From: Clitoria ternatea
Lineage: Eukaryota > Streptophyta > Magnoliopsida > Fabales > Fabaceae
NCBI GenBank assembly: GCA_037962975.1
Contig: CM075674.1
Coordinates: forward strand, 83,778,501-83,842,500
Direction: 5' to 3'
Length of the DNA: 64,000 nucleotides
Below, in pieces: positions 1 through 11,960 of the stretch. Each line of letters starts with the position of its first letter. The stretch's first letter is position 1. Below the pieces are notes generated by a model that saw nothing but the letters and a program-made list of their open reading frames with translations, searched no databases and was not told the DNA's origin. The translations under genes and the position numbers were made by a program.

Positions 1-1
1 A

Positions 2-682
2 GGGCACAACCAATTCCATACATCAAGCCCAGTTTCTGTCCTTGAAAGCAGCAGTTCCTGCTCTGGTGGGAAGACTGTGCCGCGCTCCCCGGAGATTTAC
101 ATCCCGGTGCCGTGTGGGCGTGCACGCAGCAAGCGTCCACGACCTGCGACCTTTAACCCTCGTCCGGCCATGCAGCTCATTTCACCTGCCTCCTCTTTTG
201 TTGGGGAGAACATGCAGCCTAATGTCATTCCCACCAAGGCCTCTTCAGATTCTGAGAATTTTGCTGAGTCTCAGCCTGTAACCAAGATGCCCAAGCAAAC
301 AAATGGGGAGCCTAAGAAGAAAAAGAAAGTCAAAGCTCCACTTCCAATAGGTCCAGTTGATAGCAATCAGAATGGCTCACAACCGATTAGGAAATGCATG
401 CATTGTGAGATAACCAAGACACCACAGTGGAGGGCAGGGCCAATGGGGCCAAAAACATTATGCAATGCTTGTGGTGTTCGCTACAAGTCCGGCCGTCTCT
501 TCCCTGAATACCGGCCTGCTGCCAGTCCAACCTTTTGCGCATCAGTGCACTCCAATTCTCACAAGAAGGTCCTGGAAATGAGATGCAGAGGCATTGATAA
601 ATCTGGCTTTGGAAACCATTCAGCTGCCTCACCTGAACTCATTCCAAACACTAACAGCAGCCTTACCCTGGAGTACATGTGA
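2..682 (+). CDS. GATA-type zinc-finger transcription factor, 3' part (5' truncated by window edge)
   Basis: Sequence-specific nuclear transcription factor; family members bind (A/T)GATA(A/G) sites. The frame is open from base 2 to the TGA at 680-682. It holds one plant GATA finger, C-x2-C-x18-C-x2-C, encoded at 395-472, with the typical TPQWR and LCNACG residues and the basic tail (VRYKSGRLFPEYRPA) that follows it. A lysine-rich block around 310-345 looks like a nuclear localisation signal. The upstream Ser-rich stretch (FHTSSPVSVLESSSS, about 17-60) and the GRARSKRPRP segment are typical of plant subfamily I GATA factors (the GATA5/6/7 group). The first exon lies outside the window, so no start codon is assigned; an ATG-initiated ORF in another frame at 42-281 is a shadow. 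No damage is seen, and this is the only ordinary host gene here. The paralogue cannot be named from this fragment. Confidence 0.93.
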   Translation, partial: GHNQFHTSSPVSVLESSSSCSGGKTVPRSPEIYIPVPCGRARSKRPRPATFNPRPAMQLISPASSFVGENMQPNVIPTKASSDSENFAESQPVTKMPKQTNGEPKKKKKVKAPLPIGPVDSNQNGSQPIRKCMHCEITKTPQWRAGPMGPKTLCNACGVRYKSGRLFPEYRPAASPTFCASVHSNSHKKVLEMRCRGIDKSGFGNHSAASPELIPNTNSSLTLEYM

Positions 683-1345
683 AGAGTTTCATCACCAACC
701 TCTAGAGTCATGTCTTGTGTTATTTCTTATTGATATTCCATTTCTTTTGTTCATTGGTTTTTGTACAGGGTTGGACTGGGGGCATAGGAGCAATAGAGAT
801 GATCATCATATTTTAGCTGTTAGGGGAAGATTGTAATGAGAAGTGAGGAAAAAAAGGTTAGAGATATGCAAGTCAAAAGGGTAGGGTCTTAGGTCTAGTA
901 ATTGTAGGTCCCTTAAGGTCATTAGGAGTTGGAGTCCTGTTGTCTTTTTTATTTTTTTATCTTGGAATTCTTTTCAATTTTTTCCCTTTTTATATATATC
1001 CCTATCCATGGGAATTCTTTTTGCAGTTCATAATTTGTAGCAAAAAAGTTGAGTAAGAAACTTTTAAATTTGTAATGCCCTGTTTGCTTTCTTCCAATTA
1101 CTGTCTTGTTCTTAGCATATCCTCTCTTAACATCTATACGTATATGGCAGCTATATTTTTGAGTAAAACTTGAACATGAAGTGTTATGTAAGCTGGATAG
1201 TATCTTGATAACCACCAAAAAGGAAGCATCAAATTCTTGCCTCATTGCCCATATTCTGTGCTGCACCAAAATGTACCATAATCAAATGCATTGTAACCAA
1301 CCCTTTCACTGAGGCAGTTGATTCTGAGTGCTAACTGCCAATAAA
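683..1345 (+). other. GATA gene 3' UTR / proximal 3' flank
   Basis: The sequence after the GATA stop is T-rich and lacks a convincing ORF. An AATAAA signal at 1340-1345 is the clearest canonical polyadenylation hexamer, but plant signals are loose and cleavage could be earlier. The 3' end is therefore an estimate. Confidence 0.45.
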
Positions 1346-4329
1346 AGATAATGTACTCCATCAACAAATTAGGATGATGGAAATGCTGAAGTGTAAAAGT
1401 TTCTTTTTGTAGTGATCAAACGGATTTGAGATTGAATGGCAAGGTCAAAGCTGGAAAAAAAAAAGCGATCACTCTTAAACTAGGGAGAGGCAGTCTAGGA
1501 AAAAAATCAACACATTAATTATCTTTTATTATGTAGATTACTTATATTGGTAGATATCTACCGAACAAGAAAAAAAGTAGAGGGTGAAAGAAATGATGAT
1601 TATTATTGGTGAGGTTCATTCATGCCTTGAAAGGTAAGGACAATGCTTATATATAAAATCTAATTATGGTTTTGAGGCTCTCTATAGGATTTGGCAACAT
1701 GTCATGATCTCTCACAACTTTACAACTAACAATAAATTAGATGAAGCTTTGCTGGTAAAGTCAATTGATTGCTCAAATGAATTTCAGTTGCTTCAACTTC
1801 TCTAGCTGATACAATATCATTTCATAATACATACATCCCCATATTTTAAGTTATGCAATGAGCTTAACTGTTTTGATAAAATCAATAAAAGGACAAACTC
1901 TTCCAACCCGTTTAGTTTTTATGTATACTCTAATCTCCAATGTGACCCATGAGTGCTCTGGGCTACTGAACAGGCCTTCTTAATATATATGCAAAAATTG
2001 GGTCAATTTCATCACCAACCTGTTTAGATCTAACCAATCAATTCTAATGTAAGTCTGTTTCAAGTTCTATATCAAACTTGGGTAGGCTTTAGAAGAGTAA
2101 GAGCTACTTCTTCCAACTCTTTGAATAGAAAATGACTCCATAACTATTACTCAATTATTAAATGGTTGCTGCAAATTGCTTGTCTCCAATTCCTTATACT
2201 TTAGAAGTTCCAAGTCAGTGAAAAGCCCTTTTTCCCCCCAAAGACACAGTAATGACTTTAGGATCACTAATATGTGGAAGTAGGAGAAAACTTCTAGTAA
2301 CCTAAGCTATATTAGAAGTTTTGTAAATTATGGAGAATAACTGCAAAAAGAAATGGCCTTGTGACCAACTCTCTAATTTTCATTGCACAAATGAGTTGGT
2401 TTTGTTCAATGCATAAGTTAATGTCAATGATTATGAGAATCACTGGCTGCTAATTGGCCAATTTTACTTGTCACTTACTGAGTACAAAAGTTTTAACACG
2501 TCTTGTACAAATTGATGTTTAATTCTGCCAGACACAATTGAAAACATTCAATTGTGGTAACCTTATTAATTGAAGGCATTGCACTGACGTAGCTGGTATC
2601 ATCTTGCTAAATTAGAAGAATTCGATTCAACCTAGAGGTGTCACCTTGACAAGGACTTTGTTTAACTAACACCCCAATTTGAGGATTGAATTTCACAATT
2701 TTACTTTCTTTTAATTTAAAATTTATAGTCACCTAACATTTTCTGTTGGTAGTTAACGTTGATTAAGTAAACTCGATGTCTTCTATTTGCCAAAGTTATC
2801 TCCCAAATTTTAGATAATTTTTTTTTCATGTATAGTACAAAAAAATGCAAAAGAAAAAAGGGAGACGCAAGTCCTTAAAATAATGGCTAAGGAGTTGATG
2901 CTAGAAAAAGTTAAAAAAGAAAAAACATAGCTACCATCTTTTTACCTTTTATATCTTATAGTCCCCAATTTCATAGGTTTAGAAAGATGAAAAATCATGT
3001 GTGGTTCTCAGATTTTGCTTAATAGTGTGAATTTACATTAATCAATTATTTAGGATATATAATTCTTAATATTACTGTAACATATATATATATATATTGA
3101 TTATTATTATTATTATCTAGTTAATTTTAATAACAAACAATTGCTGGAAATTAATACTTAGGGTTATTTAATTAAAAATCGTGATGGATTTGATTATTAA
3201 AATTAAGGTCAAGTCTAGTTTTATCATATGGGTAAGTTACTGAGCCATCACATTAGATAATGACATGAATGTTTTCATCCATGTAGTTTTTGTCATATTG
3301 TTAACTCGTTTTAAAGATGAATCCTACGGATTACATGTACACAATTCTAAATGATTTTTTTGATTAAGTGATAGTTAAACATTCTATAATTTATATCTAA
3401 TTATATTTCATCATAACGGTAAGATTCAAATGCCAACAAGAATAGATGAAGAGTTTTAACTTAGATTACACTTCAAACATAACCTTCTGTTGTATTGTAC
3501 AGAGGAAAAGGATACCTGGGTTTTTTTTGTAGAGGATTCATGTTAATACCAACATAAAAAAATACTGTTGCGTGATGCCAAGGCATAAGAAACATTAATG
3601 TTTTCAATAGGAACCGAATATACACTTGCAAGTGGGGAAAAAAAAACAGAAGCTTCATGGGTCAAATTAATTTTTTGTTCCACATGGGTCAAATGTTTAA
3701 ACTCTTCTTTTTTTTGGTCAACGTTTAAACTCTTCTTGTTGTTGTGTTTTCTAATACAAAACAAGAAACTCTTCATTTTGGTGACATAATGTTCAAACTA
3801 TAGAACCCATGGACCACAATGCTATAAAAGCCCAAAACAATATACAACCCAACAGTATATCATAATATAGTTGTGTCTTGCTTAAGAATTTTTTATTTAA
3901 ATCAGATTATAATTCAAAATGGTTTATAATCTATAAGTTAAATTTTAGAGGTTAAGATTATAAGTTGATAGATTATTTTATAATCATATTTTTTTACTAT
4001 GTTATTTTCATAAATTAAGTAATTTAAATGCATATATTTAACCAAAATTTTCATATCTTGTAGCTTTACTATAAAATAATCCATTATTTTAAATAATCCA
4101 AACATAATAAATTATATTAAAATTAATTTTCATTTAAACATATGAATATATACAATAATCAATTATAAATACGATTACTTAGTAAATAAATTTAAAAAAT
4201 AATCTATCCCGAATCCATTAACGTAAGTCCAATTTAACTTAAAGAGCTGATTTTTTTTTAAGGTGAGGAAGGGTTTATCGTTGAACATGTAAAAATTACT
4301 TTAAAAAAAAAGCCACTAAGGATCAATGT
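1346..4329. other. AT-rich intergenic DNA, no gene seen
   Basis: No ORF with recognisable protein features on either strand; the short ORFs near 3473-3789 are low-complexity. A short AT microsatellite followed by TTA triplets lies around 3081-3115. Several A/T-rich inverted segments (for example 3880-4000) could be decayed MITEs, but no termini could be fixed. Confidence 0.6.
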
Positions 4330-4892
4330 GGTTGCCCAGAAAAAAATGTGAGAAAGAAAATAGTGTGAAAAGTGTGAAAAAATGAATATTTGTTTGATTG
4401 ATTAAAAAATGATGTGAAAGTCATAAGATTTTTTTTTTAATGTTTGGTTTACTAGAAAAGTATCAAACAAATTTATTGAAGTTGCCGATACCCTTATATT
4501 ATAAAAGATTAATTTAAGCAATTTTAAAAAAATCCCAATATATCACCATTATTTTAAAATTATTTTATTATTTAAATAATATTATTATTACTAATAAAAA
4601 GCAATGGTAAGGAATAAAAAGCATTATTTCCTTTAAAAAAACAATGACAGAATAAAAAGCAATGGGAAAAAGTTATTATGATAAGTATTGATCATTCAAC
4701 AATAATTTTCATATTTTCTCATCACATGGGATTTTTTTTTTTTTGCATGGGGCCACCATTAAAAATATTTTAATCATATAAGATAATTTCTTCAAATCAA
4801 TGAAAATCTTTTTCACACATAATATTTTTCTCATACAATATTTTCCTTATGATTTCTTTTGTTTTTGTCAACCTCATGGTTTCTAAGCAACC
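4330..4892. mobile_element. Candidate MITE (imperfect terminal inverted repeats)
   Basis: Left end GGTTGCCCAGAAA (4330-4342) matches the complement of the right end TTTCTAAGCAACC (4880-4892) with one mismatch plus drift inside. The interval is about 560 bp, A/T-rich and without coding capacity. No clear target-site duplication was found, so the superfamily is not assigned. Confidence 0.3.
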
Positions 4893-5921
4893 AAACAAAA
4901 GGCAAGAGTGAAAAGGTTTATTGGGTTTTGAAGATTGAATAAATTCAATCTGGTCCATTGTTTTTTTGGTAAACTAATCTGGTCCATTTATATCCCAAAC
5001 TTCATTATGGGCCAAAAGATGGCTAACTCATTAGCACCAAACATTCTTCCCAAATACAATTTGGTGATTAGTTTTGACATTATCCATTTTGCTATCTGCG
5101 CCACTTAATTTTAAAAAATTAACTTCTGAATTTGTAATTTGGAAGATTGAAAAGAATTTTCTTGTTTGAGTTATAAAAATTAAAATTTGAAAGTTATTTT
5201 ATTTGACTCTTTAAAATTGAAAATTGCAAATTAAAAAATCAAATTAAATAATTTGATTCAGATTTTCAGTTTCTGAAAGTAAAAAAAAATCGGTTTCCAA
5301 ATTTTTAATTTTCAAAAACTTCTAGATTCTTAATTTTTTTAAAATCTTAAAATCTTGTAACAAAACATGAAAAAGAGGAGTGTGAACAGAAAATGGAGTG
5401 GTGCAAACAATAATCACCATGCAGTTTGATTGTTTACCAAAAGAAGGAAAAACAAAAACATTTTGGTTCGCTGTCCATGATGCATTTATTGCTTTATATT
5501 GAACATAATTTCTATCTTTTTTGGGCTTTTTCTTTTGCCATACTGAAAAAGAGAGAAGAAAAAAAAAAGAAAGGAAAAACGAAATCCCCGTAATTAAAAA
5601 ACAATACTCATTACCTAATTTTCTGAAGGAATATCTATATTATAGATTTCGAAGGTAGTCTGATACTCAAATTCTTTTTCATGTGTCTACAATACCTGTT
5701 GCATGGAAATAATGATTAATCTTTGTAAAATCCTCATTTCAAAATTTTGGGATGAATTAAAGTTTTTAACATCTAATTAATTACTCTACCTAAATTAACT
5801 TCATTAGATTAAAATTTACTTAATTTTTCTCTCTTAAATTCCATTTTAATTATTTTTCCTTTCTAAATTCTTTTAACCCCCCTTTTCTATTTTCTTTTCT
5901 TTCTTTTTCTAGTTTCCCTCA
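4893..5921. other. AT-rich intergenic DNA, nothing recognised
   Basis: No gene, RNA or element boundary is supported here. The tract ends in a pyrimidine-rich stretch that runs into the CT microsatellite. Confidence 0.5.
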
Positions 5922-5922
5922 C

Positions 5923-5977
<55 letters not shown>

Positions 5978-5985
5978 CCTCCCTC
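5922..5985. repeat. Poly-C plus (CT)n microsatellite
   Basis: A run of about 12 C residues is followed by about 20 uninterrupted CT dinucleotides, then CCCT repeats. On the opposite strand this is a (GA)n tract. It is probably length-polymorphic, and also a place where assemblies err. Confidence 0.95.
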
Positions 5986-7565
5986 ATTTTCATCCAATTC
6001 TCTCATCTTTAACAATTGTCATCATCACCTCATGCGATCACCTCCACCGCACCTTCATCAGTTTTGGTTGCATCACCAAGGTATATGCATGTCTACTCTA
6101 GCTTTTCCTCCTTCACCTAACGAGTTCCCCTCTCATGGCTAAAAATTGGATTCCTTTTCTTTTTCTTGTCTCTAGGCGGTGAGTTGTCATGGGTGAGAGA
6201 GAGTGAAGCTTAAACCACCATGAATCCATGTTTTAGAACTTGAAAGGTAAGAAACCAAAGCTATATTCCTTTCTTGTCTTTCGGCCATGCGGGAACTAAG
6301 CACTCATTGTTACTAATTGCTAAATCATGCCTTGGGTTAGGTTGGGCAACAACTAGAAGTTAATTTCGGAAGAAATCGACAAAAGTTTGAAGTGTTGGAA
6401 GCATTTTGGAGGGCTATTGACAAGTGGGTCGTATTTTGGTAAGTCGAAATCTTTTGAAACCTAGTCAATTTAATGAGTTTAACTTCAAAACATGTATATA
6501 GTAGCTTGGGCACTATTAAAATAATTATTATTAAATTTTAGGACTTATCGAATATAAGCATAATTAATATTGAAAGTGCTATGATTCACTTCAGCACTAT
6601 GATTTGTTGTATGAGATTACCATTTTATAGCGCTACGATTTGTTGTGTAGTTCTCGAGGTACCATCATTTTATAGCACTACGATTTACTGTGTGGTTACC
6701 TAGATATCCACCATTTTATAACGTTACGATTCGCTGTGGATTATCCCTTGGCACTATGATTGCCTATTGTTAAGTCAGATCTGCATTGCATGTTTTATGC
6801 ATTTGAAAAGAATGATATTTCAAAGTCCATGACATTCTGATATTGCATTGAGAGTATTAGTATATGTTCAGATGATGGAATGTTTGGAGTATTATGGAGA
6901 TGTTTAAAATTAGAATAAAATATATATGGATTGATGATTGGAAAGCTTTTATGCTTAGTTGATATAATGATATGTATGGGTTTTGATTATATAATAATTA
7001 TCACAAAATCTTGTGTTGAATAAGTGTAGTGATTGATTACAATCATATTTGGTATTTCTATTTACTGCTTTAAGTGGTGCCCACCCCTTTACTTTTGGTT
7101 TCAATGAGTTTTTAGGGGGGATGATGATACCGCTTGATGAACCCGAAGTATGGAGCCAATGTAATGCCATGTAGAAGAACTTGTGTTTGATTATTTTGAT
7201 GTTGATGATGTTAGTTTGGTTAGCTTGTGATGGCTTGGTTTTGTAAATATATACATATGACTACTTGTCTTTTGAATACCTTACAGTATTGATGATGATA
7301 TGCAAATTGAGGTAATGAATGTGTGGATATGTGATGATGTTTGATAGTGGATAGGTATATGTGACCTCATTGGAGGTATACTTATAATTTTATGGCGTGA
7401 TAATATGAAATCTTGTTTTGATGCCCAGGTTTTACTTAGAAACTTATATGTGTGTGATAGGCAGGTATTGTGAATGACACTAAGCCTAAAATAGTGTTAT
7501 CAATGAGCATTTAGTGGTAAATGTATCCTAGTGTTGATGTTGAATGATTTAGGATGTTGAGTTCA
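5986..7565. repeat. Degenerate repeat tract, possibly old LTR-derived sequence
   Basis: No protein-coding feature. Between about 6567 and 6770 a module of roughly 60 bp built on 'gcactatgatttg' and 'ccattttata' is repeated four to five times with drift. Together with 9196-9700 this tract is the target into which the CACTA element inserted. Its general composition resembles long Ty3/gypsy LTRs, but no LTR termini could be found. Confidence 0.3.
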
Positions 7566-7568
7566 TGA

Positions 7569-9192
7569 CACTAGTGGAAAAAATGGCTTTAATCACGGTT
7601 AAAAAAGGCTTTTAATCACGGTTGAACAACCGTGGTTAAAAGTGGGCGTGGTTGTATATCAGGATATTTAATCACGGTTGAACAACCGTGGTTAAAAGTG
7701 GAGTGGATATAAACACGGTTGCCCCTAACAACCGTGATTAAATGTACTGGACCAAAAAAAAAATTAAAAATCGTGGTTATCATCTTCACCATTCAGAAAC
7801 AGCAAGAACACAATGAACACCAACACCAGAAATAAGAAACGCAGCAAGAACGCAAGAAACAAAAACAGAAGAAAAGTAAATGAATGAAACAAGAAATGAA
7901 GAAAAGTAAATGAATGAAACAAAATCAGAACAACCACAAGAAACAAGAAACAAGAAACAAGAAACAAGAATGCTACTGTAAAACGAAGAACATAAGTATA
8001 AATCTAAAATGTAAACCTGTAAATAAGCAATGGCGTGCGATGGGAAACCTGTAAATGGCATATGAAAAATAGTGAGAAGTCACATAATAAACAAATCTAG
8101 AACGTAAATAATGAAATGTAGATGTAAATGGAAACATGAAAACAGAGAAGAGAAACCTTACAGAGAAGAAGGAGAGAAAAGAGAGTTAGGCGCGCTCATG
8201 AAATTACGAAATTTAAAACGAAAAGGAAGCTATAATCACGGTTACACAAGGAACCGTGGATATATGTATAACCTATAACCACGGTTATGAGAGTACCCGT
8301 GGATATATGTATGACCTATAACCACGGTTACTCCAGGACCCGTGGTTATATATATGTATGACCTATAACCACGGTTACTCCAGGACCCGTGGTTATATAT
8401 ATGAAATATACCCACGGTTGAACAAGGGACCCGTGGTTATATGTGAAAATCTTATTTTGGCATTAGAAAACACCATAAAAAATTTTAGAATTTTTAGAAT
8501 TTATTTGGTAGGTAAAGTAGAAGCCTAAATATCCAAAAAATAAGCAAATAAATCATAAAAAATAAAAAATTTTGAGAAAACAAGGGTTTTTTGAAAATCT
8601 GAGCAACCCCAACTGGCATAGCGAGTTGGAATGAATGCGGATTTTTTTTCTACCCCAAAATCATATGCAGCAATAAGGATTCTGAGTTTTCTAGCTCAAG
8701 TTATGCTCGTTTGAAGTTTGCCGATTTTTGTCGTCACAAAATTTTTGTATCTCTCACTCAAAAATTTATTTTTCAAAAATTCCAACTCGAATGGCTAATA
8801 AGTACCAAAAGAAGTCATGACGCAAAAAATCAGATCAAAATTCCATGTTTTTCTATTTTTTTGGATTTTCCTAAAAATAAGGTGAATAATATTTTGACAT
8901 ATAACCACGGTTGTCAAACAACCGTGGTTATAGACACACTTTTAATCACGGTTGCCTAACAACCGTGAATAAAAGTTTTCCCAAACATTTCAAAAATGCC
9001 ATCTCGTTTTGACATATATCCACGGTTGTCATACAACCGTGATTATAGAGACTTTTAATCACGGTTGCCATAACAACCGTGATTAAAAGTTTTCTCAAAA
9101 ATTTCAAAAATGCCACCGCGTCATTTTTAATCACGGATACACACTAATCCGTGATTATACCCCCGTGGTTGTATCCATTTTTTCCACTAGTG
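7569..9192. mobile_element. Non-autonomous CACTA (En/Spm) transposon, complete
   Basis: A complete element. The left end CACTAGTGGAAAAAATGG (from 7569) is the perfect reverse complement of the right end CCATTTTTTCCACTAGTG (to 9192). It is flanked by the 3-bp duplication TGA (7566-7568 and 9193-9195), the size expected for CACTA transposition. It spans 1624 bp. Subterminal zones are packed with direct and inverted copies of AATCACGGTT / AACCGTGGTTA (7590-7745 and 8895-9170), the class of sites that En/Spm-type DNA-binding proteins recognise. Central blocks include AAACAAG-type repeats (about 7855-7970) and a longer tandem repeat (8225-8445). No transposase is encoded, so mobility would need an enzyme supplied in trans. 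Confidence 0.9.
8225..8445. repeat. Tandem repeat inside the CACTA element
   Basis: About four copies of a roughly 50-60-bp unit containing 'acctataaccacggtta' and 'cccgtgg' followed by 'atatatgta'. Each unit carries a CCACGG / CCGTGG pair and can fold into a small hairpin. Confidence 0.75.
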
Positions 9193-9195
9193 TGA

Positions 9196-10036
9196 GAAAT
9201 CAAATTAAACAAGTGAAAATAAGGAACTAAATAGGTGATATTTGGATTTGTGAGGTTTTAGAGCCTCTAAGTAGGTTGTATAACTCATATTCCATGTTTG
9301 AAATGTGGTTGTGATGCCTTAGTCCCAATTGAAAAGGATTAGGATGGTTTAGAATGACCATAAAGTGTAGAAATGGCCAAATTACATTTTACCGTATATC
9401 TCCCTTGTTTTGGGGAATTTTTGGATGCGGTTAGTTCCAGCAGGTCATAAATGGTGTAAATATGCTTGTGTTAAGATTTGGTGTCATTTGAAGTTGAAAT
9501 AGATAAGTTAAGGGGTCCAGAAGTTGGTTCTAGGATGAAATTCTGTATATATTACAGGTTTATCTCTCTGGTAACCGATTACGTAATCAATTACTAGAGA
9601 GTAAAGCTGAATTCCTAAACAAATTGCTCACAGATAATCGATTACCAAGTTAGTATAATCAATTACCTATTTATCAGTTGAGCTAGTGGCTCTCTCCAAG
9701 GCATAAAATAACACAAACAACCCCCAAAACAATGGGAAATACAAACATAATCGTAAATTGGCCAAAATACAAGACTCAAAACCTAAATCTAACTAGAGTC
9801 CAATCTCAATAACCTAAATACAAACCCAAATAATGTGTGAATGAAAGCTTAAATAAAAGGCCCAAATATAATGAAAAGCCCATGGCTAGGCTCACACCAA
9901 TCAGCGTAAGGCATAAACACATCATGTATTATCAAATTTATGTTGTTAAAATTATTTTGATTCTCCCTTAAGAAACTAGTGCTACACTATGAAAAACCAA
10001 TGACATTTGAATGTTCAAACACTTCACACTGTGATA
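9196..10036. other. Intergenic / degenerate repeat, no gene
   Basis: No coding feature. The left part continues the tract interrupted by the CACTA element. Around 9575-9665 there are several TAATCGATTA-like and TAATCAATTA-like motifs, the same theme as in the Sirevirus LTR near 62 kb. This suggests an old LTR-derived fragment. Confidence 0.35.
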
Positions 10037-10266
10037 TCAAAACCCATTAATTCTATTGGAAACCTCATTTAAAAAATGAGCTCTAACCGCAATTTTATCC
10101 GATATCTTCATACATCTATGCTTAACACATGGATATCTAATACCATTATTAGATAATGTGAAGGATTGTTCCTTAGCCTTAGTAATAAGTTCATTAATCC
10201 TATTAAAATATTCAAGTTTCAAACCTTTGCTATAAGATTCAAGTCTATCATACATTCACTCATGAT
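10037..10266 (-). pseudogene. En/Spm (TNP2-type) transposase-associated domain fragment
   Basis: The minus frame beginning near 10264 reads E-W-M-Y-D-R-L and then a pattern typical of the plant CACTA 'transposase-associated' domain: MYxRL, KGLKLEYFNRINELI, then IRYPCVKHRC. The family usually has two CxxC-like pairs here and continues to a W-T-S-H-G-E motif. This copy has lost some of the cysteines, stops at 10037-10039 and lacks the rest of the protein. About 73 residues remain of a normal protein of many hundred, so it is a relic exon of an autonomous CACTA element. It lies about 0.85 kb from the non-autonomous CACTA element, but nothing shows that the two belong together. Confidence 0.6.
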
Positions 10267-10679
10267 CTATTATCTACATTATGAATATGTTAAAATCCAT
10301 TTCCAACAACAATATTTTGTTAATAATAATGATAATAATAATAATAAATAAATAAATAAATAATGCTACTTAGTAGCTTAACTGTAAATGAAATAATATT
10401 TTGAAAGTAATACAATCCAAAATATACAATTATTAACATATTAAAAATTATCTCAAAGTTATCAAAATTTTAAAACTATTTAACTTCAACTCACAATCAC
10501 CTAATATAGTATTTTTAAAAGAAATTGGAAAATGTAACCTCTATAATAAGAACAGTTTTATAAAAGATCAACATCAACCCAAACCAACAACAATTCTAAA
10601 ACAATATACCCTAATGTTCAACTAAATTTCAGTTTAAATTTCTTGAATCCAATTTACATGAAGTCAAAAAAATAATAAA
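10267..10679. other. AT-rich intergenic DNA with TAA/TAAA microsatellite
   Basis: The stretch 10319-10363 is made of AAT/AATA repeats (several ATAATA then ATAAATAA units). No gene is seen in the rest. Confidence 0.7.
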
Positions 10680-10995
10680 ATGAAAATTCAATATGATAGA
10701 AATGCTATACTTTTTGTCAATGAGGCAGTCAATGAATTATTAGAGGAGGTAGAAATGGTAGAGGATACAGGTTTTTCGATGCTAGCTGTGGGAGGACAAA
10801 GAAAAATTCATATCTACATTTTTTATGATAAGTATATTTATTTTTATCAGCTGACAGTGGATATATAATATAATATAATCAGAGAAGCGAGAGCGACGGG
10901 GACGGCCAACCGATCGCCACCGGAGGAGGCTCCGGCGGCGTATTAGCACGTGCAGCATTCTTCTCCACCTATCATGTCTGTCACGTTTAGCATAC
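10680..10995. other. Unrecognised island of less AT-rich sequence
   Basis: A small region whose base composition differs from its surroundings. 10680-10868 (+) could encode 62 residues with an acidic segment (VNEAVNELLEEVEMVED). After a TA-rich break, 10885-10950 is GC-rich and could encode Arg- or Pro/Ala-rich peptides depending on frame. I do not recognise either. They could be fragments of a host gene captured and broken by a transposon, but no continuous frame joins them. Confidence 0.25.
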
Positions 10996-11850
10996 AATAC
11001 AACTACTATGCTTCACTTGCAATATACTACTAAGCTTCATTCATGAATTATGCTTAACTTTAACAAAATTTAGGTTCAGTATTATACAGATTTACTCAAT
11101 TTTAATTCATATTTACAAAATTAAAATGTGAAGTTAAATAAAATTTTGAGAGAAGCTAGTCCAAAACCCACACAAGAGTACTTGTAAAAAGTTTTTAAAA
11201 CAGAATCGAATCTAGGCTTATATTTTACTGCCCCAACTTAAATAGGCTTTTGTAGCAAGCTAGTCCCTCGATTGTCTCTATATATAGGTATCCCAAGATA
11301 TTATTAAGTAGGTACATGATTACACTGTCACGTAGATAGCTAAAGAAAGGTACCCTCTCTAGTAAGTAAATGTTCCTCTATTATGATTTCAAACGTAATA
11401 GGATTAGATAAATGAAACATTTTCAATTCGTATGACCTTTATATATACTAATACTAGTAATATTATATTTCTACTGGATCCCATCGACAATCTATCCCTC
11501 TGTGGAATGTATATCAGCAATATGATTGTTGAGCACGTGATGTGTTTATACTATAGTGTAATTAGATTAATGTCTATTTTAAGTGGATAGTCTATTTTTA
11601 TCCATTATGTTTAGGTCTATGTTTTTTTTATTTTAAATAGTTGTTAATGTAATATTCTAGAGTATAAAAAATAGTCAGAATAAAGTAATTTCCCAATTTT
11701 AGTTATTTTTCCGCTCTTCCCTGAACTGTTTTTAGAGTTTCTTCTACTCGAAAGAAAAAAACATCACTTTTCCACGTGTCAATTCGCAATTATATATAGT
11801 TGCATTCACCTATAATTAATATTAATGTTAAGGAAGTATGGAGGGTTTTT
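10996..11850. other. AT-rich intergenic DNA, nothing recognised
   Basis: Neither strand shows a coding frame, RNA gene or element terminus I can support. Confidence 0.5.
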
Positions 11851-11960
11851 TTAGGGTGGTCCAGTGATTAATGGAGGGATACAATAAAAAAAGAAATGGC
11901 GAGTTTGAATTCACCAGTAACATTTCTAACATTTACCAGCAAAAAAATTGTAATTATGAC
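11851..11960 (+). mobile_element. Candidate tRNA-derived SINE (Pol III box A and box B)
   Basis: A box-A-like TGGTCCAGTGATTA (11858-11870) is followed about 30 nt later by a box-B-like GAGTTTGAATTC (11901-11912). This order and spacing fit an internal RNA polymerase III promoter of a tRNA-derived SINE. The downstream body is short and ends in an A-rich then TTG-like segment (about 11940-11952). No convincing flanking duplication was found, so this is tentative. Confidence 0.4.

Noticed and set aside
42..281. 79-residue plus ORF overlapping the GATA gene
   Set aside because: Out of frame with the zinc finger; the frame that opens at base 2 explains the region.
387..632. Minus-strand ORF across the GATA finger
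   Set aside because: Antisense shadow of the conserved coding sequence.
7764..8061. Hydrophobic minus-strand ORFs (Phe/Leu/Ser-rich)
   Set aside because: Produced by the AAACAAG-type repeat inside the CACTA element; no real protein pattern.
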